A stretch of DNA of 14,651 nucleotides from Singulisphaera sp. GP187. GTDB lineage: Bacteria; Planctomycetota; Phycisphaerae; Phycisphaerales; SM1A02. The notes under the pieces are model-generated. The model was not told where the DNA came from. It was given only the letters and a program-made list of their open reading frames with translations, and searched no databases. The stretch is taken from the NCBI GenBank assembly GCA_945896765.1, contig CAMDEL010000017.1, positions 1 through 14,651 on the forward strand. The letters run 5' to 3'. Shown one piece after another: positions 6,919 through 14,651 of the stretch. A program made the translations under genes and the position numbers. Positions within the stretch are counted from its first letter, which is position 1, and each line of letters opens with the position of its first letter.

Positions 6919-8304
6919 AAACAGTTGACCCACATGATTTATCCAATCACAATCAATCTTCTTGCCTTTGTTCTTTGTGTTCAATCGCAAACTTCCAATG
7001 CGCAGTCGCCAACCAACCTGCCACCAGCGACCGTGCCGCCAACGGAAGTCGTCGCACCTGACGGTCCGATGGAAGCAGTGCCCCCGACATCAAAGTGTCC
7101 ACGCGATCGCAAGCTGTCAACAACATTGCGTTATGCAATTCTTCCTCTCATAGGCGAGATTGGTGATGCCACTATTACAGAAGCGCTGGAAGTATTCATT
7201 AAAGGTTCGCCAGCATCGCGCCGCGTGAATGCACTTGTGATTCAATTCGATATCACTGGTGGAACGCAGGCAGATACTGCCATTCTCGTAGATCAAATCA
7301 TAAGAATTCGAAAGATAATGCCTGTCATCGGTGTGTTTGGTTCTGCGCGAGGTCCTGGTGCGGTCTTACCAGTGTTCTGCGATTATTTGATGGTTCTCAA
7401 CCCATCAGCGGATGAGATCGTTATGGACTGGGCGCCTGGAACGGATCTGCTCGAAGCGAATATCTCAGATCAGATTCGAACAAATCTTTCCTTGATTACA
7501 TCTCGCGCAACGGATCGTCCATATTTGAAGTCTGTATTGAAAGGTCTCCTCGATCCAACAGTAGATCTTTTTCTCTGGCGGGGAAGTGATGGTTGTCCAG
7601 AAGCCGGCGAAAGTGCGCCTTCAGGTGTCGAGTCAGTTCAATTGAGTAGCGGAAAAGATTCGGTCACTGGAATGACTGGAGCGCAAATGGTGACTGCAGG
7701 GATCGCTTGCAACGTGACAGGTGGTCTTGATCAAATTGGAGCGGCACTCGGAGTCAAGAGTTGGCAGGTCCAAGTTGGTGTAGGCGAAAAAATCGTGCAG
7801 GAGATTCAGACTTCGAAGCGCAAGGATTTAGACAAGTGGCATTTCACACTCAAAGATGGATTCACTGCAATCAAGACCGCGCGCAATTTGACTGGCGCAA
7901 TGATCGAAGCAGAAGAAATCGCTCGTGAAGCGGATCCGCGTCGCCAGCAATTTCAGGGTTCCTATTCGCGGCGTTGGGGCAGAGGTGGTTGGGGTTCAAG
8001 TTCTGGAGGCACGTTTTCATGGCGGAAGAACTCTGATACCGCGATCGACGCATGGACCTTGGTCTTGCAGTTGTATCGGCAGGCGAGTGACGCAACTTCC
8101 TATGCGAAGAAGATGGTGAGTGAACTTCAAGCAAATCCATTGACGATGACCAATTCGGATTACAAGTCGGATTTTAATGCATTGAAAGCAGAGGTCGATG
8201 CGCTGATGTCTCAAAGCGGAATGTTGACCGTGAAGGGACAGAACGCCGAAAATGCGGTGCAGTGGCTGCGTGCAAATTACAACCAGCCGGTTCGTTCGCA
8301 ATAA
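6916..8304 (+). CDS. Exported ClpP/NfeD-fold (Clp/crotonase-like) protein without recognisable catalytic Ser
   Basis: A 462-residue protein from ATG 6916; a start at 6895 would add 7 residues. I prefer 6916 because it gives a compact signal peptide (core YPITINLLAFVLCV, cleavage near S-N-A-Q) and because its leader mirrors that of the divergent ATPase gene. A Pro-rich linker follows. Then comes a domain laid out like NfeD/SppA-type ClpP-fold proteases: a strand AILPLIGEIGD, then VIQFDITGG (about 108-116) where proteases have the oxyanion motif D-[TS]-P-G-G, then VIGVFGSARGPGAVLPVF (about 137-154). Active members have A-S-A-G here; this protein reads G-P-G-A with no Ser at that place. It is probably non-catalytic or strongly divergent. 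A Gly/Arg/Ser-rich stretch (about 350-368) precedes a helical C-terminus. Its place between the permease and ATPase genes suggests, but does not show, a link to sugar uptake. Confidence 0.65.
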   Translation: MKQLTHMIYPITINLLAFVLCVQSQTSNAQSPTNLPPATVPPTEVVAPDGPMEAVPPTSKCPRDRKLSTTLRYAILPLIGEIGDATITEALEVFIKGSPASRRVNALVIQFDITGGTQADTAILVDQIIRIRKIMPVIGVFGSARGPGAVLPVFCDYLMVLNPSADEIVMDWAPGTDLLEANISDQIRTNLSLITSRATDRPYLKSVLKGLLDPTVDLFLWRGSDGCPEAGESAPSGVESVQLSSGKDSVTGMTGAQMVTAGIACNVTGGLDQIGAALGVKSWQVQVGVGEKIVQEIQTSKRKDLDKWHFTLKDGFTAIKTARNLTGAMIEAEEIAREADPRRQQFQGSYSRRWGRGGWGSSSGGTFSWRKNSDTAIDAWTLVLQLYRQASDATSYAKKMVSELQANPLTMTNSDYKSDFNALKAEVDALMSQSGMLTVKGQNAENAVQWLRANYNQPVRSQ

Positions 8305-8329
8305 ATCGTTTGGCGACATCGTCCGTGTC

Positions 8330-8351
8330 TGGCGCGGGATTGTTCGCGCTA
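8330..8351. terminator. Weak hairpin between convergent genes
   Basis: A 7-bp stem (GCGCG/CGCGC core, plus one G-T and one T-A pair) with an 8-base loop spans the 44-base gap between two convergent stop codons and reaches the stop of the permease gene. There is no T-run on either side, so it is at best a modest bidirectional terminator. Confidence 0.25.
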
Positions 8352-9212
8352 TCCCTTGACTGCGCCGCGAGCGAGCCCTTCGATAAAGTGACGCTGTGAT
8401 GCGCTAAAGAGCAGGATGCACGGGATCATTGTGACGAGACTTGCTGCCATCAATAGGTGCACGTCCTCGAGTCCGCCATATTGATTTCGAAATGAATTGA
8501 GCGCAACGGCAAGCGTCGCTTGCTCGTCGGAGTGCAGATAGATCAGTGGACCCATAAAGTCATTCCAGACATAGATGAAGGTGAAGACCGTGCAAATCGC
8601 AGTCACAGGACGGCAGAGTGGCAGAATAATTCGCCACCAGATGCCGAGCAATGTGTATCCATCGACCTTCGCCGCTTCGAGCAAACTCTCGGGGATTTGC
8701 GCAATAAATTGGCGGTACATGAAAATGAAGAATGCATTGCCAAAGAATGCCGGCACGATCAAAGGCAGGAGAGAGTCAATCCAGCCAAGATTGCGGAAGA
8801 GTAAGAAGAGAGGAATGATCGTCACTTGTCCAGGCAACATCATTGTTGAGAGCATCAAAAGAAAAAGTCCGCGACTGCCGCGGAAGCGAATGCGTGCGAA
8901 TGCGAAACCGACGAGACTGCTTGAAAGCACAGTGCCGATCACCACAAGCACAGTGACGACGATCGAATTCGCAAGTGCGTTGAGAAATCCCTGCCACGGC
9001 ACCGAACCCATTTCGCTCAGTGCTTGTGGATAGTTGCCCCACTGTGGCGATGGTGGCCAAAGCGAGAGACCGATTCCACCTGTGATTGCAGCACCCGCAC
9101 GTTCTGGAGTTTCGAGGCTCACGACCAGCATCCACCACAACGGCAGAAGCAATATTGTCGCGCCCGCAAGCAGGATTGCGTACTGGCAGATTTTCCAACG
9201 AGTTCGGTTCAT
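8349..9212 (-). CDS. Carbohydrate ABC transporter permease, MalG/UgpE family
   Basis: A 287-residue inner-membrane protein with about six transmembrane segments, beginning with the hydrophobic run YAILLAGATILLLPLWWMLVV. It carries the permease EAA loop EAAKVDGYTLLGIWWRIILP, which docks to the ATPase. The open frame extends to 9299, but the start at 9212 is chosen for three reasons. It forms an ATGA overlap with the stop of the upstream gene. An AAGGA Shine-Dalgarno lies 8 bases before it. The longer form would add 29 residues of polar, non-membrane sequence. The family forms the second half of the translocation pore of sugar importers (MalF-MalG-MalK2). The first half is supplied by the upstream fusion protein, and the ATPase by the gene at 5687-6865. 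The TAG stop is 44 bases from the stop of the convergent ClpP-fold gene. Confidence 0.92.
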   Translation of the reverse strand: MNRTRWKICQYAILLAGATILLLPLWWMLVVSLETPERAGAAITGGIGLSLWPPSPQWGNYPQALSEMGSVPWQGFLNALANSIVVTVLVVIGTVLSSSLVGFAFARIRFRGSRGLFLLMLSTMMLPGQVTIIPLFLLFRNLGWIDSLLPLIVPAFFGNAFFIFMYRQFIAQIPESLLEAAKVDGYTLLGIWWRIILPLCRPVTAICTVFTFIYVWNDFMGPLIYLHSDEQATLAVALNSFRNQYGGLEDVHLLMAASLVTMIPCILLFSASQRHFIEGLARGAVKG

Positions 9213-11593
9213 GACTTCTGTCCTTCGGTATGCACCCATCGATTGCTCGTGCGTAAAACAATCACGGTGAGTGCAAGCACGACCAACAATAAAATCCATG
9301 CCATTGCGCTGGCGTATCCCATTTCATAAAACTCGAATCCTTGGTTATACAAATAAAGAACATAAAATCGCGTGAGATCACCAGGCTCGCCGCCAGTCAT
9401 CACGAATGCTTGGGTGAAAACTTGGAAGCTTGCGATGATCGCCATGATTGCGTTGAAGAGGATGATCGGCGAGAGCATCGGCAGAGTGATCGACCAAAAT
9501 TGTCTCAATCGTCCAGAGCCATCGATTGATGCAGCTTCATAGAGTTCGATTGGAATCTGCTGAAGGCCTGCGAGAAAAACAATCATCGTGCCGCCGACAA
9601 ACCAGAGGCTCATCAACGCGAATGCTGGCGCTCCCCATATCGCGGCGTCTTGTCCGAACCACTCAGGCGCAGTTAGGCCGAGTGGCGTGAGCAGCGGTTG
9701 CAACGCCGCATTCATCAGTCCGCCATCCGAATCAAAGATCCACCGCCAAAGAACCGCGACGCCAACACCAGCGAGCACGCTTGGCAGATACCACGCCGCA
9801 CGAAAGAGATGGATGCCACGCACACGCGCATTCATCAGCAGAGCCGCGAGCAGCGCGAGGATTTGCCCCGCAGGAACTGCGAGAATTGCGTAATAGGCAG
9901 TGACGACAAGACTGGTGCGAAAGCGTTGGTCAAATTGAAAAAGTTGTTGGAAATTCGCAGTGCCTGCAAATTCCGCGGAACTGAGCGGCGAGACTCCTTT
10001 CCAGCGGGCGAATGCCAGAGCCATGCTCATGACAATTGGAAATGCCATAAACAGGGCGAATCCAACAATCCACGGTGATGCGAGAAAATATCCTGCGCGT
10101 TCTTCCGATCGCTGATGCGCGGGAAGATTTCCGCGGCGAAGAATCGCAACCCACACGGCGAGTCCTGCAAGTGATGCGAGCAGTACGATCCACCCGAGTG
10201 CGGTCCATGGCATCGCGGGAAAAGAATCACTGCGAAGCGGGCTTTGCGATTCCACTCGCCAGTCGCGCTCGAAGTTTGTAATCGCTTGTGTCAGCGGAAG
10301 ATCGCCCGTCTTGAGCCCTTGATCCAGACGCGATCCTAAGAGCGCCTCGAACTGCGGATTTGTGGGCCAATCAACGATACGCGCATGATCTGCCGCAGTC
10401 AGAAAGCCAGTGTCATTCGCAGGTTCTTGATTTGGATCGTTGAACGATTCGCTTTTCGCCGCAGCGCGAATTGTTGGTATCGCAAGTCCAAGTCGGGCAA
10501 GCGCACGCTGGGTTGGTTCGCCAGAGAGAAATCGAACAAGCGACCACGCTTCTTGCGGATGCTTGCTTTGATTTGAGATTGACCACGAGACAGTCAGGAC
10601 AATATTGCTGTCGACTTTGCCGCGCGGCAAGGGAGCGAAGTCCCACTCAAATCCACCTTGGTTTCTAGGTGCAATCTTGCGATAACTCGGTACGACCCAG
10701 CGACCGAATGGTCCAGCAAGTCCAATTTTTCCAGTCAGAAAAACGCTCGATCCACTTGCAATCTTGCTCTTGCCACTTGTCAGCGTATGGCTTTCGTCGT
10801 GCCGCCACGAGCGAAGTCGATCCAGTGCATTGAAAACTTCTGGATTGGATGTTGTTAGTTCATCGAATGAACTTCCCTTGACATCAACTCCCTCGGTCAT
10901 CAGATATGCGCGAATCATCGCAGGCCATGTCACAAATTCTGCACCAGTGCAATCAGGCAGTTTGCCGATCGCACGAGCGTCGGCGATAAATTCATCCCAT
11001 GTCCAATTCTGCGATGGTGGCGCAAGACCAGCACGAGCGAAAAGATCTTTGTTCCAATAGAAACCAACGGTGGTGAAGTCTTTTGGAATTCCATAAATCG
11101 CACCTTCTCCGCTTTGGATTCCGTCATATTGAAACGCCTTCACAGTCGCGGGATAGAAGTCTTCAAGAATGATTCGATCTTTCACATTCAGCTGCGAATC
11201 ACGCTTCAGGAAGTCATCGAGTGGCGCAAGCAATCCAAGTGAAACAAATGCTGGCAATCGCTCCGAACCAACATAGAAAACATCGGGAGGATCTCCAGAC
11301 GCCATCATCGTTTGCAGTTTTGTATAAAAACTGCCCGCATCGCCAGGATTGATTCTGCGAACGCGAAGCGTGGGGTTTTCATGCTCGAATTGGCGAAGAG
11401 CGTCCTCTACGATTTGGTCTTCTTCTTGGCCGCCTTCGCCAGACCAATGCATCACCACGATTTCTGTGCGGTTGTCATCCTTCCAAAATCGTCGCGCTTC
11501 TCGCACCGCAACAGTCACGAATGCCCAGATCACAAAGAGTGCAGCCATGACGGCGAGCAGTGTTCGGATCAATCGGGCGCTGGTTTGAAGCAT
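9209..11593 (-). CDS. Fused extracellular solute-binding protein and MalF-type ABC permease
   Basis: One 794-residue polypeptide. Residues 8-30 are a transmembrane anchor. Residues about 43-450 form a family 1 sugar-binding protein: opening IVVMHW, then DPPDVFYVGSERLPAFVSLGLLAPLDDFLK, IYGIPKDFTTVGFYWNKDLF and the late PQEAWSLVRFLSG. A second membrane helix lies at about 466-485. From about 500 to 785 it is a MalF/UgpA-type permease, opening YFLASPWIVGFALFMAFPI and with EAA loop EAASIDGSGRLRQFWSITLP (686-705). Topology is consistent: anchor out, receptor in the periplasm, helix back in, then the six-helix permease. The receptor is thus held to the pore at both ends, whereas MalE-type receptors are free or lipid-anchored. 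No separate binding-protein gene is visible. It is coupled to the MalG-type permease by ATGA. The substrate is probably malto-oligosaccharides, judged from neighbours. I see no frameshift or linker stop, so the fusion appears genuine. No clear ribosome binding site precedes the start. Confidence 0.9.
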   Translation of the reverse strand: MLQTSARLIRTLLAVMAALFVIWAFVTVAVREARRFWKDDNRTEIVVMHWSGEGGQEEDQIVEDALRQFEHENPTLRVRRINPGDAGSFYTKLQTMMASGDPPDVFYVGSERLPAFVSLGLLAPLDDFLKRDSQLNVKDRIILEDFYPATVKAFQYDGIQSGEGAIYGIPKDFTTVGFYWNKDLFARAGLAPPSQNWTWDEFIADARAIGKLPDCTGAEFVTWPAMIRAYLMTEGVDVKGSSFDELTTSNPEVFNALDRLRSWRHDESHTLTSGKSKIASGSSVFLTGKIGLAGPFGRWVVPSYRKIAPRNQGGFEWDFAPLPRGKVDSNIVLTVSWSISNQSKHPQEAWSLVRFLSGEPTQRALARLGLAIPTIRAAAKSESFNDPNQEPANDTGFLTAADHARIVDWPTNPQFEALLGSRLDQGLKTGDLPLTQAITNFERDWRVESQSPLRSDSFPAMPWTALGWIVLLASLAGLAVWVAILRRGNLPAHQRSEERAGYFLASPWIVGFALFMAFPIVMSMALAFARWKGVSPLSSAEFAGTANFQQLFQFDQRFRTSLVVTAYYAILAVPAGQILALLAALLMNARVRGIHLFRAAWYLPSVLAGVGVAVLWRWIFDSDGGLMNAALQPLLTPLGLTAPEWFGQDAAIWGAPAFALMSLWFVGGTMIVFLAGLQQIPIELYEAASIDGSGRLRQFWSITLPMLSPIILFNAIMAIIASFQVFTQAFVMTGGEPGDLTRFYVLYLYNQGFEFYEMGYASAMAWILLLVVLALTVIVLRTSNRWVHTEGQKS

Positions 11594-11665
11594 ACAGATG
11601 CAAGCATAGTTTCGACGAGTGAATTGAGGATCATCGTAGAGGTGTTTCGGCTCTTGATCTATAAC

Positions 11666-14146
11666 ATGATGATTATGTTTCAGCGTGGCTATCGCAGCTT
11701 TTTTGTTTTTGTTCTTTGCACGCTCTTGATTTCGAGTCTGTGCATTGCGTCAATTCTTCAGCAGTCGAAATCGAATCTACCCACTCAGTGGCCCCCGCGT
11801 GAAGCAAAGATTACGAGTTCTGTAAATGCGAACCAATTTTCCAAGCCGCCATCTGTCGAAGTGCGACCACTTGGAGACGGAACATTCGAATGTCAATTCA
11901 GTTTTCAATCAACAAAGCCAGCGCAGCGAGTCAATCTTGCGGGCGAGTTCAATGGATGGAACACGCAGGCGACAGCGATGTCGCGTGGCGATGACGGTGT
12001 GTGGCGGGTCACGGTGCAAATGCCCGCGGGCCAACAGCAATACAAATTCGTCGCGGATGGCGATCAATGGCAGTCGGATCCGCGCAACGATCAAGTCATC
12101 AGTGACGGCCAAGGGGGAAACAACAGCGTGGTTCGACTTGGCGCGCAAGCAAATCTTGGTGCAGTGCGAACGCTGCGTGGCGATGGAAAGATCGAAGGAG
12201 GCGGAATTCTCCACGATCCAGCGCGTGCATCATTCATACAGCGACTTCCAGATGGGAAATTGCTCTTGCGTGTTCGCACCTTGCGAGATGATGTTGAAGA
12301 TGTCGAATTCGTATCTGAGGATGGGCGACATGACAGGATGATCGACTCCGGATCGGATGAAATGTTTTCTTGGTGGGAAGTTGCTGTCGCGCCCCCATCT
12401 CATCCTATTGCATATACATTTCTATTCTCTGATGGAGCAAGCCGATTGAGTGATGAACGAATTTATTCTCTGACGACATCATCTGATGCGATGTTTCGCA
12501 CGCCTGAATGGGCGAAGGATGCAGTCTGGTATCAGATCATGCTCGAGCGTTTTCGTGACGGAGATTCGAAGAATGATCCTCAGCCCTGTCGACCTTGGCG
12601 CAGCGAGTGGTATGGGGCGAGTCCTTGGGAAGGTCAAAACGGAAATACTTTTTACAAGTGGGATGTCTTCTCGCGTCATTATGGTGGAGATCTCGCAGGT
12701 CTTCGCGACAAGCTTGGATATCTAAAGGAACTTGGAATCAACGCGATCTATCTCAATCCGATCTTTCAAGCGCCAAGCCATCACAAATATAATGCGACAA
12801 ATTTTGTGCATGTCGATGAATCGTTTGGAACACAAGGCGATTATGCCAAAGCCGAAACGGTTGAAAATCTTCTCGACCCCAAGACATGGACATGGACTCC
12901 AACCGATCTGCTCTTTCTTGAGGTGCTCAAAGAGGCAAAAAAGCTTGGAATTCGTGTCATTCTTGATGGCGTCTTCAATCATGTCGGCACGACGCATCCT
13001 GCATTTCGTGATGTGCAAGCGAAGCATGAAGCCAGCGCATACAAAGATTGGTTCAGCATTCGATCTTGGGAACCATTTGAATATGACGGATGGGCAGGCT
13101 TCTTGGAATTGCCAGTCTTTCGCAAGAATGATCAAGGATTTACCAGTGACGAAGTCAAGCAGCACATCTTCAATGTGACACGCAGATGGATGGATCCAAA
13201 TGGCGACGGTGATCCTTCGGATGGAATTGATGGATGGCGACTTGATGTTCCAAATGAAGTAGCGATGCCATTCTGGTTTGAGTGGCGGGCGCTTGTGAAA
13301 TCCATGAATCCCGATGCATACATCGTGGGAGAAATCTGGAAGCGAGCAGATCAATGGCTTGATGGTCGTTCGTTTGATGCGGTTATGAATTATCCATTCG
13401 CAGAGACAATCATCCAGTGGATTCGCGATCGCAACCACAAGATCAATGTGAGCGAAATGGATCGACGGTTGGCGGAATTACGCCGCGCATATCCAGCAGA
13501 GTCGACGTATGTTCTTCAGAATCTTGTTGACAGTCACGACACGGACCGACTTGTTTCCAAGATGCGTCATCCAGATTCGCAGTATGACAAGGGCAACCGT
13601 GAACAGGAAAACCCAGCATATCTCGGGGGAAAGCCTTCGTCGGAGGAATATCGCAAAGCGCGTTTGATCGCCCTCGTTCAGATGGTCTATGTCGGTGCGC
13701 CGATGGTTTATTACGGCGACGAGGTTGGCATGTGGGGCGCAGACGATCCAACAAACCGCAAGCCGATGTTGTGGAAAGATCTTGAGCCATACGAAAAGTC
13801 CGACGAGAATTTTGTTGATGAGGTCCATCTCGATTGGTATCGCCGCATCATCTCATTGCGCCAGGCGCATCCGGCGCTTCGACGGGGTTCATTCGAAACG
13901 GTGCTGAATGATGACGCGCAGGACACTTGGATTTTTCTTCGATCTCTGGCAGGTGAAAATATTTTGGTTGCCATCAACGCGTCATCGAATGAAGTGCAGA
14001 TTGATCTCTCGCATACTTCTGTTGGAACGCGCACGGGGCACTGGCAAACCATCTTCGGTGGCGAAGGTGCATCTGTGAGCGACGATCAATTTCCACGCGT
14101 CTCGGTTCCTGCGCTTTCAGGTCGTGTTTGGATTCTCGCGCCATGA
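11666..14146 (+). CDS. Exported GH13 alpha-glucan hydrolase with CBM48-like and CBM34-like modules (neopullulanase/cyclomaltodextrinase-like)
   Basis: About 826 residues from ATG 11666; ATGs at 11669 and 11675 are equally possible. The open frame reaches back to 11312, but that part is antisense to the divergent transporter gene and lacks an export signal. The chosen start gives a signal peptide or anchor (hydrophobic 11-31). Domains: CBM48/E-set at about 74-142 (VNLAGEFNGWN, QQYKFVADGDQW); a CBM34-like sandwich at about 182-272; a GH13 barrel from about 281 (WAKDAVWYQIMLERF). Catalytic regions: I DGVFNH (434-439), II GWRLDVPNE with Arg525 and nucleophile Asp527, III VGEIW with acid/base Glu556, IV DSHDT with His624 and Asp625. 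The CBM34-plus-GH13 layout is that of neopullulanases, cyclomaltodextrinases and maltogenic amylases, which cut alpha-1,4 (and some alpha-1,6) bonds. It is longer than those (about 580-600 residues) because of the extra CBM48 and signal. The stop overlaps the malQ start by ATGA. Confidence 0.88.
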   Translation: MMIMFQRGYRSFFVFVLCTLLISSLCIASILQQSKSNLPTQWPPREAKITSSVNANQFSKPPSVEVRPLGDGTFECQFSFQSTKPAQRVNLAGEFNGWNTQATAMSRGDDGVWRVTVQMPAGQQQYKFVADGDQWQSDPRNDQVISDGQGGNNSVVRLGAQANLGAVRTLRGDGKIEGGGILHDPARASFIQRLPDGKLLLRVRTLRDDVEDVEFVSEDGRHDRMIDSGSDEMFSWWEVAVAPPSHPIAYTFLFSDGASRLSDERIYSLTTSSDAMFRTPEWAKDAVWYQIMLERFRDGDSKNDPQPCRPWRSEWYGASPWEGQNGNTFYKWDVFSRHYGGDLAGLRDKLGYLKELGINAIYLNPIFQAPSHHKYNATNFVHVDESFGTQGDYAKAETVENLLDPKTWTWTPTDLLFLEVLKEAKKLGIRVILDGVFNHVGTTHPAFRDVQAKHEASAYKDWFSIRSWEPFEYDGWAGFLELPVFRKNDQGFTSDEVKQHIFNVTRRWMDPNGDGDPSDGIDGWRLDVPNEVAMPFWFEWRALVKSMNPDAYIVGEIWKRADQWLDGRSFDAVMNYPFAETIIQWIRDRNHKINVSEMDRRLAELRRAYPAESTYVLQNLVDSHDTDRLVSKMRHPDSQYDKGNREQENPAYLGGKPSSEEYRKARLIALVQMVYVGAPMVYYGDEVGMWGADDPTNRKPMLWKDLEPYEKSDENFVDEVHLDWYRRIISLRQAHPALRRGSFETVLNDDAQDTWIFLRSLAGENILVAINASSNEVQIDLSHTSVGTRTGHWQTIFGGEGASVSDDQFPRVSVPALSGRVWILAP

Positions 14147-14651
14147 CGAGATCGATCAACCCAGTACTTGCTAAACGATCGAGCGGTGTTCTCTTGCATC
14201 TTTCCAGCCTTGATGGTTCTTGTGCAATCGGAGATCTTGGTCCCAAAGCTCATGAGTTTGCAGCATGGTGTGCGAGCGCAGGATTTTTATGGTGGCAGAT
14301 GTTGCCGGTTGGACCGATTGGTCCTGGAAATTCTCCATATGCCAGCACATCCAGCTTTGCTGGAGAGCCGCTCTTTGTATCGCTCGAAGCCCTCGCTGAC
14401 GACGGATTGCTTTCTAAAAAAGATGTGCGCGAATCTGTCGCAGCAGCGCGCAAGTTTTCGCGCAGAACAAATCGAGCGGGTTCACATTCGCAAACTGATT
14501 ATGACGCCGCACGAATGGCGAAAGAGCCTGCATTTCTCAGGGCATTCGAAAACTTCAGACTTGGGGGCGGATTTCATAGCGCTTCCTTTCGATCCTTTGA
14601 GAAGCGCGAAGCATCGTGGCTGAAAGGTTGGCGCGCATTCACCAATGACAC
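14143..14651 (+). CDS. malQ: 4-alpha-glucanotransferase (GH77, amylomaltase/MalQ), N-terminal part
   Basis: The frame starting at ATG 14143 is open to the window edge (169 codons visible of about 500 expected). The N-terminus is diagnostic of MalQ/DisproSE: RSSGVLLHLSSLDG (12-25), AIGDLGPKAHEFAAWCASAG, then the W-W-Q-M-L-P-V-G-P motif and GNSPYASTSSFAGEPLFVSLE (62-82), which line the acceptor side of the GH77 barrel. The catalytic acids lie downstream of the window. MalQ moves glucan chains between malto-oligosaccharides in the cytoplasm, releasing glucose and longer chains. It overlaps the stop of the GH13 gene by four bases (ATGA), so the two are co-transcribed and probably translationally coupled. 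No signal peptide is seen, so it acts inside the cell, after import. Confidence 0.93.
   Translation, partial: MTRSINPVLAKRSSGVLLHLSSLDGSCAIGDLGPKAHEFAAWCASAGFLWWQMLPVGPIGPGNSPYASTSSFAGEPLFVSLEALADDGLLSKKDVRESVAAARKFSRRTNRAGSHSQTDYDAARMAKEPAFLRAFENFRLGGGFHSASFRSFEKREASWLKGWRAFTND

Noticed and set aside
9213..9299. Longer start for the MalG-type permease at 9299
   Set aside because: The added residues are polar, overlap the end of the fusion gene, and lose the ATGA coupling and AAGGA site at 9212.
9209..11593. Receptor-permease fusion as an artefact of a sequencing frameshift
   Set aside because: The frame runs through a helix and linker with normal composition, and the topology of the fused protein is coherent. 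No duplicated or broken domain ends are visible.
11312..11665. Extension of the second GH13 frame upstream to an ATG at 11312 (944 residues)
   Set aside because: This part is antisense to the start of the transporter fusion gene and reads as low-quality Cys/His-rich sequence. It would place the export signal more than 100 residues inside the protein.
11664..11680. Short palindrome (aacat, 7-base spacer, atgtt) at the start of the second GH13 gene as a regulator operator
   Set aside because: Arms of only 5 bases in AT-rich sequence overlapping three start-like ATGs; expected by chance.

Overview
The window looks like chromosomal DNA of a planctomycete, most likely from the class Phycisphaerae. 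The main clue is a paired C-terminal motif of the type D-x-N-x-D-G-x-x-x-G-x-D-L-T-x-L-L-S-x-W-G on two otherwise unrelated secreted proteins. This resembles the dockerin-like surface tails that are abundant in that group. Base composition is moderate (about half GC by eye) and coding density is very high: there is no gene-free stretch longer than about 90 bases. Taxonomy is inferred from motifs only.

Left part (1-3591, all plus strand): the 3' end of an outer-membrane secretin gene with a long Pro/Ala-rich repeat tail, joined by an ATGA overlap to a TPR lipoprotein gene. Then come a secreted CBM9-like protein with a dockerin-like tail and a small SYLF/Ysc84-domain lipoprotein. These are envelope proteins with no obvious link to the sugar genes that follow.

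Middle and right part (3679-14651): an alpha-glucan (starch/glycogen/maltodextrin) use locus. It contains a secreted GH13 enzyme resembling branching enzymes and trehalohydrolases, with a dockerin-like tail (plus). It also has a MalK/UgpC-type ABC ATPase (minus), a MalG-type permease (minus), and an unusual single polypeptide that fuses a solute-binding protein to a MalF-type permease (minus). A second exported GH13 enzyme with CBM48-like and CBM34-like N-terminal modules (plus) overlaps by ATGA with the start of malQ, a GH77 4-alpha-glucanotransferase that runs off the window (plus). The likely flow is extracellular cleavage or remodelling of glucan, capture and import of oligosaccharides by the tethered-receptor ABC transporter, and further breakdown by the second GH13 and MalQ.

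A plus-strand gene for an exported ClpP/NfeD-fold protein without a recognisable catalytic Ser sits between the permease genes and their presumed ATPase. It is head-to-head with the ATPase gene. The two start codons lie inside the two arms of a perfect 13-bp inverted repeat, the most striking non-coding signal in the window. No tRNA, rRNA, CRISPR array, insertion sequence, integrase or transcription-factor gene was seen.
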